In this document: positions 23,362-31,267 of the stretch, piece by piece
Layout of the letters: every line of letters begins with the position of its first letter
Position numbering within the stretch: position 1 is the first letter of the stretch
Origin: Massilia sp.
GTDB taxonomy: Bacteria; Pseudomonadota; Gammaproteobacteria; Burkholderiales; Burkholderiaceae_D
DNA length: 37,123 nucleotides
Assembly: GCA_025359245.1 (NCBI GenBank)
Contig: JANYGW010000009.1
Coordinates: 1 to 37,123 of the forward strand
Reading direction: 5' to 3'
The notes under the pieces: generated by a model
Told to the model about the DNA's origin: nothing
Database searches by the model: none
What the model saw: the letters and a program-made list of their open reading frames with translations, nothing else
Position numbers and translations under genes: made by a program

Positions 23362-24378
23362 ATGAAAGTTGCCGTATTCAGTGCCCAGCCCTATGACTGC
23401 CGCTTTCTCGACGAAGCGTTCGGACGCGCCGGCGCGCTTGCCGGGATCGAGCTGGTGTACCACACCGAAGCGCTGTCGCGCCACGCGGTCGCGCTGGCGC
23501 AGGACTGCGTGGCGGTGTGCGTGTTCGTCAACGACGTGCTCGACGCCACCGTGCTGGAAGCCTTGTCCGGACTCGGCGTGCGCGCCATCCTGTTGCGCTG
23601 CGCCGGCTATAACAATCTCGATACGGCCGCCGCCAGCCGTCTTGGCCTGTGGGTCGGCTACGTGCCGAATTACTCGCCCCACGCGGTGGCCGAACATACG
23701 CTGGCGCTGGTGCTGACGCTGAACCGGCATACGCATCGCGCGTTCGCCCGCGTCCGGGAGGGCAATTTCGCACTCGACGGCCTGCTGGGCAGCACATTGC
23801 ATGGCAAGACGGTCGGCCTGGTCGGCCTGGGCCGCATCGGACTGGAGGTGGCGCGCATTTTCCATGGCTTTGGCTGCCGGGTGCTTGGCTGCGACCCTGC
23901 CGTGCCGCCCGCCTTCGCCGCGCTGGGGACGGCGCTGGCGCTGCCGGCCTTGCTGGCGCAGGCCGATATCGTGTCGCTGCATTGCCCTTTGTCGGCGGCG
24001 ACCCATCACCTGATCGATGCGGCTGCGCTGGCACAGATGAAACCTGGCGCCATGCTGGTCAATACCTCGCGCGGGGCGCTGGTCGATACCAACGCCGTCA
24101 CGGACGCTTTGAAAGCGCGCCAGCTGGGTGCGCTGGCGATCGACGTGTATGAGCAGGAGAGCGAATTGTTTTTCCACGACCATTCGGCCGACATCATCGA
24201 CGACGATGTGTTCCAGCGCCTGATGACGCTGCCGAACGTGCTGGTGACGGGGCACCAGGGCTTCTTCACCACCGAAGCGATGCGCGACATTGCGGCCGTC
24301 ACCGCGCGCAATCTGGTTTGCTTGCTCACCGGGGCCGACGGCGCGCAGCGGGTCCCTGGCACGAGCGGCTGCAGTTGA
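23362..24378 (+). CDS. ldhA: D-lactate dehydrogenase LdhA (2-hydroxyacid dehydrogenase)
   Basis: 338 residues. The D-isomer-specific 2-hydroxyacid dehydrogenase fold is shown by RCAGYNNLD (substrate domain), the Rossmann motif VGLVGLGRIGLEVARIF, the catalytic Arg in NTSRGALVDT, the Glu in DVYEQESELFF and the His in VTGHQGFFTTEA. The EQESELFFHDHS and GFFTTEA segments are characteristic of fermentative LdhA, reducing pyruvate to D-lactate with NADH. The ATG at 23362 has a weak ribosome site (GATACAGG); an alternative in-frame ATG at 23311 would add 17 residues of low similarity. Gap from the preceding gene is 74 bases. Confidence 0.93.
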   Translation: MKVAVFSAQPYDCRFLDEAFGRAGALAGIELVYHTEALSRHAVALAQDCVAVCVFVNDVLDATVLEALSGLGVRAILLRCAGYNNLDTAAASRLGLWVGYVPNYSPHAVAEHTLALVLTLNRHTHRAFARVREGNFALDGLLGSTLHGKTVGLVGLGRIGLEVARIFHGFGCRVLGCDPAVPPAFAALGTALALPALLAQADIVSLHCPLSAATHHLIDAAALAQMKPGAMLVNTSRGALVDTNAVTDALKARQLGALAIDVYEQESELFFHDHSADIIDDDVFQRLMTLPNVLVTGHQGFFTTEAMRDIAAVTARNLVCLLTGADGAQRVPGTSGCS

Positions 24379-24397
24379 CTGCGCGCCGGCGACGGGC

Positions 24398-24423
24398 AAA
24401 AAAAAGCCCGCCAGAGGCGGGCT
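24398..24423 (-). terminator. Terminator of the small RNA and of the lipoprotein operon
   Basis: Read on the minus strand, AGCCCGCC pairs with GGCGGGCT around a TCT loop and is followed directly by seven more T. The T run is on the minus-strand side only, so it primarily serves minus transcripts; it may also slow transcription coming from ldhA. Confidence 0.9.
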
Positions 24424-24488
24424 GAAATCCAATTCTTTTTGAGGAGAGTTGGAGGAGACAGGTCCAGTATGCTGCGCTACAGCATATA
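24398..24488 (-). ncRNA. Small RNA with CU-rich anti-Shine-Dalgarno region (betaproteobacterial toxic sRNA type)
   Basis: On the minus strand, a 5' hairpin (TATGCTG, loop TAGCG, CAGCATA; 24468-24486) is followed by an unpaired stretch with CTCCTCC and CTCTCCTC at about 24440-24456, then a strong terminator hairpin and T run. This 5' hairpin / CU-rich linker / terminator layout is that of small RNAs that pair with ribosome binding sites. From memory the core closely resembles the family described as betaproteobacterial toxic small RNA. It lies 45 bases after a lipoprotein stop codon, in an AT-rich gap that may hold its own promoter (TAGATT with TATCTG 17 bases away). It may instead be processed from that gene's 3' end. 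Confidence 0.7.
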
Positions 24489-24532
24489 AATCTAATTTAT
24501 ATTCGTAATACCAGATATTCCGGTTGGAAATA

Positions 24533-25171
24533 TCACGGCGCGGCGACGCAGCTGATGTCGATATTGTTGACCGGGTCGGTAACGCCGACGCTCAGCTGCA
24601 CCGTTTTGACGAAGCCGCTCGGGTTGGCGATCGTGCACACTTTGCCGGTTGGCTGGGTCACGATGGTCACGCCGTACGCCATGGCGAAGGGCACCTTGGT
24701 CGGCATGATGTAGGCGCCGTTGATCTCGACGGCCAGCTTGTCCGCGCCATTGGTGATCACCAGGCCGGTCGGGGTGGTATCGGCAACGTCGCGCAGGCCG
24801 CTTACCGTACCGCCAATCGTGAATGTCTGCACCGAGCAGGTGACGGCGATCGAGATGGCGGACAGGCGTCCGGCCGTATCGGCGCCGCTAAACAGCGAGC
24901 AGGTCTGGTGCGCCGGGGTGGACGTGATCTGCACGTTGTAGACCTGGCCGTAGTCGAGCGACTGGCCCAGCTTGAAGGTGGTGGCCGCGCCGACCGGCGT
25001 TGGCACGTGCACGGTGGTTGCATCGCCATTGTCGATGTTGGTGATGATCAGGCCCTCGTACACCAGTCCGGTGACCGGGCCGCCAAGGTCGAATTTGGCT
25101 TTGCCGCCGCAGGCGCTCAGTCCGAGTGCCAGCGCCAGCAGTACCGTGGTGCGCATAAACGTCAATTTCAT
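24533..25171 (-). CDS. Lipoprotein of unknown function with two repeated modules
   Basis: 212 residues. The signal peptide ends in the lipobox LSAC, so the mature protein is lipid-anchored at Cys. The rest consists of two similar modules (about residues 30-115 and 115-210). Each follows a pattern GG-x-V-x-GL, GLxITN, a hydrophobic strand with Y-x-V-x-I, x-TxP, a conserved Cys, and a closing IxIxC, which suggests beta-sandwich domains with one disulfide each. The start at 25171 has GGAG 6 bases upstream; a longer start at 25219 is disfavoured because it would overlap the upstream gene. It is the second gene of a two-gene minus-strand unit with a paralogue. No function is known to me. Confidence 0.82.
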   Translation of the reverse strand: MKLTFMRTTVLLALALGLSACGGKAKFDLGGPVTGLVYEGLIITNIDNGDATTVHVPTPVGAATTFKLGQSLDYGQVYNVQITSTPAHQTCSLFSGADTAGRLSAISIAVTCSVQTFTIGGTVSGLRDVADTTPTGLVITNGADKLAVEINGAYIMPTKVPFAMAYGVTIVTQPTGKVCTIANPSGFVKTVQLSVGVTDPVNNIDISCVAAP

Positions 25172-25209
25172 GAATTCTCCAGAATGGGTGTCAAGTAGTG
25201 CCGCGCCAA

Positions 25210-25812
25210 CTACACGCATTTGATATTGATGTTGGTGACGTCGGTGCTGCCCATGATGCCGCCGCCGTTTTCGACGACGCAGCTCTGGCCGGTCGGCTGG
25301 GTCAGGATCACGTAGCCGTAGGCATTGCCGTCGCCGACCTGGCCGGTCTTGGTGCCGTCGGCGGCGGTCAGCGTGAAGCTGAACACGCCATTGGCGGTGA
25401 TCGGGTAGCGCTGGGCGCCGTTGACCACTTCCAGGCCGGTGCCGACCAGGCCGCTGACGGTCGCGCTCACGTTATGCGGCGTGGCGATGCAATTGATCGC
25501 GATGCCGGTCGGCGTGTAGGAGCCGGTCTTGCCCTTGCCATTGATGACAGTGCAGGTGGCGTTCGGCGGCTGGGTCACGATTTCGATGTTGAAATTTTCG
25601 TCCACGCCGATGCGGTCGGCAAAGGTGTACGTGGCCGAGCCGGCGGCCACCGGCACGGGCGTGCCGCCATTGTTGCGGATCGTCATGCCATCCTTGGTCA
25701 GACCGTAGATCGGGGAGATGAACAGCAGCAGGTCGCCGCCGCCGCCGCCGCAGGCCGCCAGGCCGAATGCGCACGCGAGCGCCAAGCTGGTACGCAAGTA
25801 TAAATTTTTCAT
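25210..25812 (-). CDS. Lipoprotein of unknown function, paralogue of the next gene
   Basis: 200 residues. The signal peptide ends LAAC followed by a glycine run (CGGGGG), typical of a flexible tether after the lipidated Cys. Two modules follow, related to those of the downstream lipoprotein: both contain x-IVTQPPNATCTV or VILTQPTGQSCVVENGGG and close with INCI or INIKC. The start at 25812 has GGAGAAAGC before it. It probably shares a transcript with the lipoprotein at 24533-25171, 38 bases further on. An outer-membrane or periplasmic location is expected; function is unknown. Confidence 0.82.
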   Translation of the reverse strand: MKNLYLRTSLALACAFGLAACGGGGGDLLLFISPIYGLTKDGMTIRNNGGTPVPVAAGSATYTFADRIGVDENFNIEIVTQPPNATCTVINGKGKTGSYTPTGIAINCIATPHNVSATVSGLVGTGLEVVNGAQRYPITANGVFSFTLTAADGTKTGQVGDGNAYGYVILTQPTGQSCVVENGGGIMGSTDVTNINIKCV

Positions 25813-25871
25813 GCTTTCTCCAAAGACAAACTGGGTAGGGTCGGCAGGGCAGGCGCCGGCACCGCTGGACA

Positions 25872-25896
25872 GACTAAATTGGTCGTCATTTTAGTC
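25872..25896. promoter_or_regulatory. Inverted repeat upstream of the lipoprotein pair
   Basis: GACTAAA (25872-25878) and TTTAGTC (25890-25896) form a perfect seven-base inverted repeat with 11 bases between, 60 bases before the lipoprotein start at 25812. It could be an operator; no regulator is suggested by the neighbours. Confidence 0.3.
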
Positions 25897-25990
25897 CATT
25901 TGCCATGCCGACGGCTCATTGCGTTGTATCACGGTGTAACGGTCCCCCGAAACGGCCGCCATGCGCGCCCGCGCCGGGCCGCGGCCGCGA

Positions 25991-26019
25991 TTGATTTTCC
26001 CGGCGCGCCTCGCTATGCT
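25991..26019 (+). promoter_or_regulatory. Promoter of the HAD phosphatase gene
   Basis: TTGATT (25991-25996) and TATGCT (26014-26019) are 17 bases apart, each matching four of six consensus bases. The predicted transcription start near 26026 lies at the first candidate start codon, so the mRNA would have almost no leader. Confidence 0.5.
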
Positions 26020-26026
26020 GATGCCC

Positions 26027-26749
26027 ATGACCTCCATGCCACGCCCCGCCTTTCCCAAGGCCATCTTGTTCGACCTCGACGACACCCTGTGGCCGATCGC
26101 GCCGGTCATCCTGCAGGCCGAACAGGCATTGCACCAGTGGCTGCAAACCAACACCCCCCGCGTGGCGGAACGTTTCTCGATTGATAACTTGCGCCAGGCG
26201 CGCCTGGCCTTGCTGGCCGCCCGGCCCGAGTTCCACCTCGACCTGGGCGCCCTGCGCCGCGCCGGCCTGGTCGCCGCCTTCGAGCAGGCCGGCGAGGACA
26301 GCGACAAGGTCGAGCAGGCCATGGTCGAATTTTTTGCCGCGCGCAATGCCGTCGTGCCCTACGACGATGTGCTGCCCGGCCTGCTGCGGCTGAAGGGCCG
26401 GGTCAAGATCGGTTCGGTGTCCAATGGCAACGCCGACCTGCAGGCGATCGGCCTGGCCCACCATTTCGCGGTGTCGGTGGCGGCCCACCAGCTCGGCCAT
26501 GCCAAGCCCGATGCGGCCATTTTCCACGCGGCCTGCGACGCGCTCGGCGTGGTGCCGCAGGATGCCGTGTATGTCGGCGACGATGTGCTGCTCGACGTGC
26601 GGGGCGCCCAGCAGGCCGGGCTGCGCGCTGTCTGGCTCAACCGCACCGGCAGCATGCTGCACCTCGAGCACGGCGTCGAGCCGGATGCCATCTGCGCCGA
26701 TTTCGATGAATTGCTCGATTGGCTCAAACGCAGCCACGATGCCGGTTAA
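26027..26749 (+). CDS. HAD-family hydrolase (phosphatase)
   Basis: 240 residues with the four HAD motifs: FDLDDTLW (motif I, nucleophile Asp and acid/base Asp), GSVSNGN (motif II Ser), the Lys in HAKPDAAIF (motif III) and VYVGDDVLLDVRGAQQAG (motif IV Asp pair). A helical cap lies between motifs I and II (about residues 25-115), the subfamily IA layout of phosphoglycolate phosphatase-like proteins. The substrate cannot be inferred. Several ATG codons (26015, 26021, 26027, 26036) precede motif I without a ribosome site; 26027 is chosen because the predicted transcription start is at about 26026. hrcA follows 68 bases later. Confidence 0.88.
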   Translation: MTSMPRPAFPKAILFDLDDTLWPIAPVILQAEQALHQWLQTNTPRVAERFSIDNLRQARLALLAARPEFHLDLGALRRAGLVAAFEQAGEDSDKVEQAMVEFFAARNAVVPYDDVLPGLLRLKGRVKIGSVSNGNADLQAIGLAHHFAVSVAAHQLGHAKPDAAIFHAACDALGVVPQDAVYVGDDVLLDVRGAQQAGLRAVWLNRTGSMLHLEHGVEPDAICADFDELLDWLKRSHDAG

Positions 26750-26817
26750 CCGCGTGGCGCGGCGGCGAACGTGCATAATGGACGATACCGCCACCCGCCG
26801 ACGCCTTTCCTAGACTC

Positions 26818-27834
26818 ATGCAACTCGATACCCGCGCACAAACGCTGCTCAAAGCCCTGGTCGAACGCTATATCGCCGACGGCCAGCCGGTCGGTTCGCG
26901 CGCGCTGTCCAAGATTTCCGGACTCGACCTGTCGCCGGCGACGATCCGCAACATCATGGCCGACCTCGAGGAAATGGGCTATGTGGCCAGCCCGCATACC
27001 TCGGCCGGCCGGGTGCCGACCCCGCGCGGCTACCGGATCTTCGTCGACACCTTGCTGACGGTGCAGCATATCGACGAGCATTCGGTGCAGTCGCGCATGG
27101 GGCTGGCGTCGCAGCAGCCGCAAAAGATCATTTCGAATGCGGCCCAGATGCTGTCGTCGCTGTCGCAGTTCGCCGGCGTGGTGCTCAGCCCGCGCCGCGA
27201 ATCGGTGTTCCAGCAGATCGAATTTTTGCGCCTGTCCGAAAAGCGCATCCTGCTGGTGATCGTCGACCCGCGCGGCGACGTCCAGAACCGCTTGCTGCTG
27301 ACCGAGTCCGACTACACGCCGTCGCAGCTGATCCAGTCGGCCAACTACATCAACCAGAATTACGGCGGCCTGTCGTTCGACGACGTGCGCATCCGCCTGA
27401 CGGGCGAGCTGCGCCAGCTGCGCGACGACATGGGGCGTTTGATGCAGGCCGCGGTCGAAGCGGGCAGCGAGGCGATGGCCGACCATTCGGACGACATGGT
27501 CATTTCCGGCGAGCGCAATCTGCTGTCGGTGTCCGACCTGTCGTCGAACATGACGTCGCTGCGCCAGATGTTCGACATGTTCGAGCAGAAGACCGGCTTG
27601 ATGCAGCTGCTCGACGTGTCGAGCAAGGCGACCGGCGTGCAGATCTTCATCGGCGGCGAGTCGAACCTGGTGCCGATGGATGAAATGAGCGTGGTGACGG
27701 CGCCATACGAGGTCAACGGCCGGATCGTCGGCACGCTGGGGGTGATCGGGCCGACCCGCATGGCCTACGAGCGGGTCATTCCGATCGTCGACATCACGGC
27801 CAAACTGCTGTCGAATGCGCTGAGCCACAATTAG
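26818..27834 (+). CDS. hrcA: Heat-inducible transcription repressor HrcA
   Basis: 338 residues, the normal size. The N-terminal winged-helix domain contains [20 protein letters not shown] and [18 protein letters not shown], then the HrcA dimerisation and GAF-like domains ([12 protein letters not shown], then FIGGESN near residue 278 and [20 protein letters not shown] at the end). HrcA represses groE and dnaK operons by binding CIRCE elements and depends on GroEL for folding. I found no CIRCE element in this window, so it acts on promoters elsewhere. No strong ribosome site precedes the ATG. Convergent with fur. Confidence 0.96.
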   Translation: MQLDTRAQTLLKALVERYIADGQPVGSRALSKISGLDLSPATIRNIMADLEEMGYVASPHTSAGRVPTPRGYRIFVDTLLTVQHIDEHSVQSRMGLASQQPQKIISNAAQMLSSLSQFAGVVLSPRRESVFQQIEFLRLSEKRILLVIVDPRGDVQNRLLLTESDYTPSQLIQSANYINQNYGGLSFDDVRIRLTGELRQLRDDMGRLMQAAVEAGSEAMADHSDDMVISGERNLLSVSDLSSNMTSLRQMFDMFEQKTGLMQLLDVSSKATGVQIFIGGESNLVPMDEMSVVTAPYEVNGRIVGTLGVIGPTRMAYERVIPIVDITAKLLSNALSHN

Positions 27835-27855
27835 GCGCAGGGCGGGGCGGGCGCC

Positions 27856-28284
27856 CTAGTTGCGGTGCGGGCAGGCTTCCTTGATGCAGTTGCCGTAGAT
27901 GGCCAGCGCGTGCTCGGCAATCTTGAAGCCGCGCTCGACGGCGACCATGTGCTGGCGCGACTCGATTTCCTCGTCGTAGAACTCCTCGACCCGTCCGCAA
28001 TCGAGGCACACCAGGTGATCGTGGTGGGACCCGGCGTTGAGCTCGAAAATCGCCTTGCCGGTCTCGAAATGGTTACGGTTGAGCAGGCCAGCCTGCTCGA
28101 ACTGGGTCAGCACCCGGTACACGGTGGCCAGGCCGACGTCCATGTTTTCCGTCAGGAGCATCTTGTAGACATCCTCGGCCGTCAGGTGGCGCACCTCGCT
28201 ATTTTGGAAAATCTCGAGGATTTTCAGGCGCGGCAGCGTCGCTTTCAGGCCGCTCGCTTTCAGGTCGCTAGGATTGTTACTCAT
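27856..28284 (-). CDS. fur: Ferric uptake regulator Fur
   Basis: 142 residues. The winged helix spans residues 1-85 ([35 protein letters not shown]), followed by the metal-binding dimerisation domain: [20 protein letters not shown] with the HHDH site and the CxxC, and a second cysteine pair near the C-terminus ([10 protein letters not shown]). With Fe2+ it represses iron uptake genes. The start at 28284 is chosen because it gives the usual Fur length; the longer frame to 28320 adds a non-conserved leader. It is divergent from bamE, a pairing known in other proteobacteria. A minus-strand TATGAT with TAGGCA 18 bases upstream (28316-28345) may be its promoter. Confidence 0.96.
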   Translation of the reverse strand: MSNNPSDLKASGLKATLPRLKILEIFQNSEVRHLTAEDVYKMLLTENMDVGLATVYRVLTQFEQAGLLNRNHFETGKAIFELNAGSHHDHLVCLDCGRVEEFYDEEIESRQHMVAVERGFKIAEHALAIYGNCIKEACPHRN

Positions 28285-28374
28285 GTTTGTTACTCGTATT
28301 TTGGCAGAGTGCTTTATCATATAGCGTTTTAGACGGGGGTGCCTAGGCTTCCGTTCAACGATTTGAGGTCATCC

Positions 28375-28923
28375 ATGCGTTTCGATACTGCCGTTTTGCA
28401 CCGTTTCAGCTTCCGTGCCCCTCTGGTGGCCACCCTGGCCTGCGCCGTGCTGGCGCTGTCGGGCTGTGCCTCGTGGCGCACGCCGCCGGCGGCACCGTCC
28501 AACGCCGATGCCGGCGCCCAGACCACGACGGTCACCAAGTTGCAAAAATTCCTGTGGGTATTCTCACCCTACCGGCCTGACATCCAGCAGGGTAACTTCG
28601 TGTCCCAGGAAATGCTGGCCCAGCTGAAGGTGGGGCAGACCCGCGACCAGGTCAAGTTCATCCTGGGCACGCCGCTCTTGACCGATCTGTTCCATGCCGA
28701 ACGCTGGGACTACCCGTTCTACCTGGCGCGCGGCAATGGCGAGCTGACCAGCGCGCGCGTGACCGTGTTCTTCAAGGATGACGTGGTGCAGCGCTTCGAA
28801 GGCGGCAACCTGCCGACCGAGAAGGAATACATCGCGCGCATCGCCGGCCCGGCCAAGGTCCTGCCGAAGGACTTGCCGAAGAAGGAAGAGACGGGCGCCG
28901 CCCAGATCAAGATCAACAAATAA
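28375..28923 (+). CDS. bamE: Outer membrane assembly lipoprotein BamE (SmpA/OmlA)
   Basis: 182 residues. The signal peptide ends LALSGC (lipobox LSGC). The BamE fold shows as NFVSQEMLAQLKVGQTRDQVKFILGTPLLTDLFHAERWDYPFYL at about residues 75-118, the conserved core of the family. BamE is an accessory lipoprotein of the BAM complex that inserts outer-membrane beta-barrels. The C-terminal Lys-rich tail is longer than in E. coli. The start at 28375 has GAGG at a good distance. dapB follows 15 bases after its stop. Confidence 0.95.
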   Translation: MRFDTAVLHRFSFRAPLVATLACAVLALSGCASWRTPPAAPSNADAGAQTTTVTKLQKFLWVFSPYRPDIQQGNFVSQEMLAQLKVGQTRDQVKFILGTPLLTDLFHAERWDYPFYLARGNGELTSARVTVFFKDDVVQRFEGGNLPTEKEYIARIAGPAKVLPKDLPKKEETGAAQIKINK

Positions 28924-28938
28924 CGATCGGGTAGCCGT

Positions 28939-29745
28939 ATGACTGCATTGAAGATTGCCGTAGCAGGCGCGGGCGGGCGCATGGGCCGCATGCTGATCGA
29001 GGCGATAGGCGCGGCCCCCGACATGGTGCTGGCCGGCGCGCTCGACATGGCCGGTTCGCCCGGCATCGGCAGCGATGCCGGCGCCTTTTCCGGCCAGCTG
29101 GCCGGGGTGGCGATCCAGTCCGACCTGGCGCTGGGCCTGGCCGAGGCCGACTTCCTGATCGACTTTACCCGTCCCGAAGGCACGCTCAAGCACGTGGCCT
29201 ACTGCGCCGAACATGGCATCAAGCTCATTATCGGCACCACCGGCTTCGACGACGCCGGCAAGGCCGCGATCGGCGCGGCGGCCGAAAAGACCGCGGTCAT
29301 GCTGTCGCCGAACATGAGCGTGGGCGTGAACGTCACGCTCAAGCTGCTCGAATTGGCCGCCAAGAGCCTGTCCGAAGGCTACGACATCGAAATCGTCGAA
29401 GCGCACCACCGCCACAAGGTCGATGCGCCGTCCGGCACCGCGCTGAAAATGGGCGAAGTGATCGCCGACGCGCTCGGGCGCGACCTGAAGCAGTGCGCCG
29501 TGTACGGACGCGAAGGCGTCACCGGCGAACGCGACCCGTCCACCATCGGCTTTGCCACCATCCGCGGCGGCGATATCGTGGGCGACCATACGGTGCTGTT
29601 TGCCGGCATCGGCGAGCGCATCGAGATCAGCCACAAATCGAGCAGCCGCGTCACCTACGCGCACGGCGCGCTGCGTGCGGTGCGCTTCCTGGCCGCCAAG
29701 GCCAGCGGCCTGTACGACATGCAAGACGTGCTGGCCCTCAAGTGA
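28939..29745 (+). CDS. dapB: 4-hydroxy-tetrahydrodipicolinate reductase DapB
   Basis: 268 residues. DapB makes tetrahydrodipicolinate with NAD(P)H in the lysine and meso-diaminopimelate pathway. The N-terminal nucleotide motif is [12 protein letters not shown]. Later motifs are [30 protein letters not shown] and the catalytic [19 protein letters not shown] (His and Lys). It follows bamE closely and precedes exbB by 11 bases, so it belongs to the same run of genes. There is an AGCC-rich but weak ribosome site before the ATG. Confidence 0.97.
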   Translation: MTALKIAVAGAGGRMGRMLIEAIGAAPDMVLAGALDMAGSPGIGSDAGAFSGQLAGVAIQSDLALGLAEADFLIDFTRPEGTLKHVAYCAEHGIKLIIGTTGFDDAGKAAIGAAAEKTAVMLSPNMSVGVNVTLKLLELAAKSLSEGYDIEIVEAHHRHKVDAPSGTALKMGEVIADALGRDLKQCAVYGREGVTGERDPSTIGFATIRGGDIVGDHTVLFAGIGERIEISHKSSSRVTYAHGALRAVRFLAAKASGLYDMQDVLALK

Positions 29746-29756
29746 TAGGCGAGGGC

Positions 29757-30431
29757 ATGCCCGACGCACTCGCGGCCGCCACATCCAGCCAGTTCAGCCT
29801 CGCGCGCTGGTGGGAGCAGGGCGACGCGATCAGCCATGCGGTGGCGCTGCTGTTGCTGGCCATGTCGCTGCTGAGCTGGTTTTTCATCCTGGCCAAGGCC
29901 TACAGCAGCTGGCGCGTGCGCGCCGCCGCGCCGGCGCTGGACGCGTTCTGGGCCGCGCCGACCCTGAAGGACGGCATCGCGCTGCTGACGCTGGCCGACG
30001 GCGAGGATGTGTACGCGCCGCTGCCGACCTACGGCCTGGCCCATTCGGCCGGCGCCAACACGCTGGCCGGCGAAATGCGCCGCGACGAACAGGTGACGCG
30101 CGTGCTGCGCCAGCAGATCACGCGCTCGACCCACCGCATCGAAAGCGGCCTGACCTTCCTGGCCTCGATCGGCGCCACCGCGCCCTTCGTCGGGCTGCTC
30201 GGCACGGTCTGGGGCATCTACCACGCGCTGGCCAACGTATCGACGGCCGGCATCGTCCAGATCGACAAGATCGCCGGGCCGGTCGGCGAAGCGCTGATCA
30301 TGACCGGGTTCGGGCTGGTGGTGGCGATTCCCGCGGTTCTGGCGTATAACGGCTTTAACCGGCTGAACCGGATGACGCTCGCAGACCTCGACGGTTTTGC
30401 CCACGACCTGCACTCCTACTTCACCAAATAA
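29757..30431 (+). CDS. exbB: ExbB/TolQ-family proton channel subunit
   Basis: 224 residues with three transmembrane segments, about residues 25-45 (VALLLLAMSLLSWFFILAKA), 130-150 and 170-190, and a cytoplasmic loop between the first two. The MotA/ExbB core is visible as FLASIGATAPFVGLLGTVWGIY and GEALIMTGFGLVVAIPAVLAYN. With the adjacent ExbD it forms the proton channel that energises TonB (or TolA). Start at 29757 has GAGG 5 bases upstream. ExbB is preferred over TolQ because no tolA/tolB follows, but this is not decisive. Confidence 0.9.
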   Translation: MPDALAAATSSQFSLARWWEQGDAISHAVALLLLAMSLLSWFFILAKAYSSWRVRAAAPALDAFWAAPTLKDGIALLTLADGEDVYAPLPTYGLAHSAGANTLAGEMRRDEQVTRVLRQQITRSTHRIESGLTFLASIGATAPFVGLLGTVWGIYHALANVSTAGIVQIDKIAGPVGEALIMTGFGLVVAIPAVLAYNGFNRLNRMTLADLDGFAHDLHSYFTK

Positions 30432-30440
30432 GCGAGCTCC

Positions 30441-30878
30441 ATGGCATTCGGCGCCTTCAATCCGCATCGGCAGCAGTCGATGATGAGCGACATCAGCGTC
30501 ACGCCGATGGTCGACGTGATGCTGGTGCTGCTGATCATTTTCATCCTGACCGCGCCGATGTTTACGCAGGCGGTCAAGATCGAACTGCCGCAGGTCAGCG
30601 CCAGTCCGGCCACGCAGGCGCCGGGCAGCGTAAGCATCGCCATCGATGCCGGCGGCGCCGTTTACTGGGACCAGGACCTGGTCGACGCCGCCCAGCTCGA
30701 CGCGCGCATGGCGCGCGCCGCGGCCATGGCGCCGCAGCCCGAGCTGCAGCTGCGGGCCGACAAGAACACGCGCTACGAAGTGGTGGCGCAGGTGATGGCG
30801 GCGGCCCAGCTGCGCGGACTGACGCGGCTCGGTTTCGTCACCGAACCCAAAAAGGAGAAACAAGATGGCCAGCGCTGA
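30441..30878 (+). CDS. exbD: ExbD/TolR-family protein
   Basis: 145 residues with one transmembrane segment (about residues 22-45). The conserved Asp of the proton path sits in DISVTPMVDVMLVLLIIFIL, exactly as in ExbD/TolR. The periplasmic domain has the LPQVS segment and a C-terminal ELQLRADKNTRYEVVAQVM region. It is nine bases after exbB. Its 3' end overlaps the next gene by 14 bases and contains that gene's AAGGAG ribosome site. Confidence 0.92.
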   Translation: MAFGAFNPHRQQSMMSDISVTPMVDVMLVLLIIFILTAPMFTQAVKIELPQVSASPATQAPGSVSIAIDAGGAVYWDQDLVDAAQLDARMARAAAMAPQPELQLRADKNTRYEVVAQVMAAAQLRGLTRLGFVTEPKKEKQDGQR

Positions 30879-31191
30879 ACTGAACGGAGCCTCGATCCTG
30901 GGGTGGGAGACGTTTCATAGCGAATGCGCGCAAGCGTTCGGCTTTCCCGATTTTTACGCTCACACGATGGATGCCTGGGTCGACTGCCTGTCCTACCTGC
31001 GCGACGAGGACGGCATGACCAAATTCCGGCTCAAGCCGAACGAAGTGCTCGAGATCGTCGTCAAGGACGCCGCCGCGATGCGCGAACGGGTCCCCGAGCT
31101 GCTCGAGGAAATGACCTTCTGCATCGCCGGCATCAACGAGCGCTATGAAGACTACGGCGAGAAGCCGGCGCTGGCGCTGGTGCTGCGCTAG
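30865..31191 (+). CDS. Barstar-family protein (ribonuclease inhibitor-like)
   Basis: 108 residues. The fold of the barnase inhibitor barstar is suggested by FHSECAQAFGFPDFYAHTMD followed by AWVDCLSYL, a pattern (FPxxYxxxxDAxxDxL) typical of the family, and by the closing IAGINERYED. Barstar-like proteins bind and inhibit secreted or intracellular RNases. No ribonuclease gene is seen nearby. It has a strong AAGGAG site inside exbD and so is translationally coupled to exbD, which suggests a constitutive housekeeping role or a recruited immunity gene. Confidence 0.8.
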   Translation: MASAELNGASILGWETFHSECAQAFGFPDFYAHTMDAWVDCLSYLRDEDGMTKFRLKPNEVLEIVVKDAAAMRERVPELLEEMTFCIAGINERYEDYGEKPALALVLR

Positions 31192-31203
31192 GCAGCGGGT
31201 GGA

Positions 31204-31232
31204 TTGACCCGGCTTGTCAATACGGCGATACT
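31204..31232 (+). promoter_or_regulatory. Promoter upstream of the 31268 gene
   Basis: TTGACC (five of six) and GATACT (four of six) are 17 bases apart; the predicted transcription start near 31239 leaves a 29-base leader before the ATG at 31268. This is one of the better sigma-70 matches in the window. Confidence 0.6.
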
Positions 31233-31267
31233 TGGGCGGCACTGTCGCCATTGACCAGGTCCCACCT

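Noticed and set aside
24394..24423. Terminator of ldhA on the plus strand
   Set aside because: The T run follows the stem only on the minus strand; on the plus strand the stem is followed by GAAATCC.
26750..26817. CIRCE element in front of hrcA
   Set aside because: No TTAGCACTC-N9-GAGTGCTAA or close variant is present.
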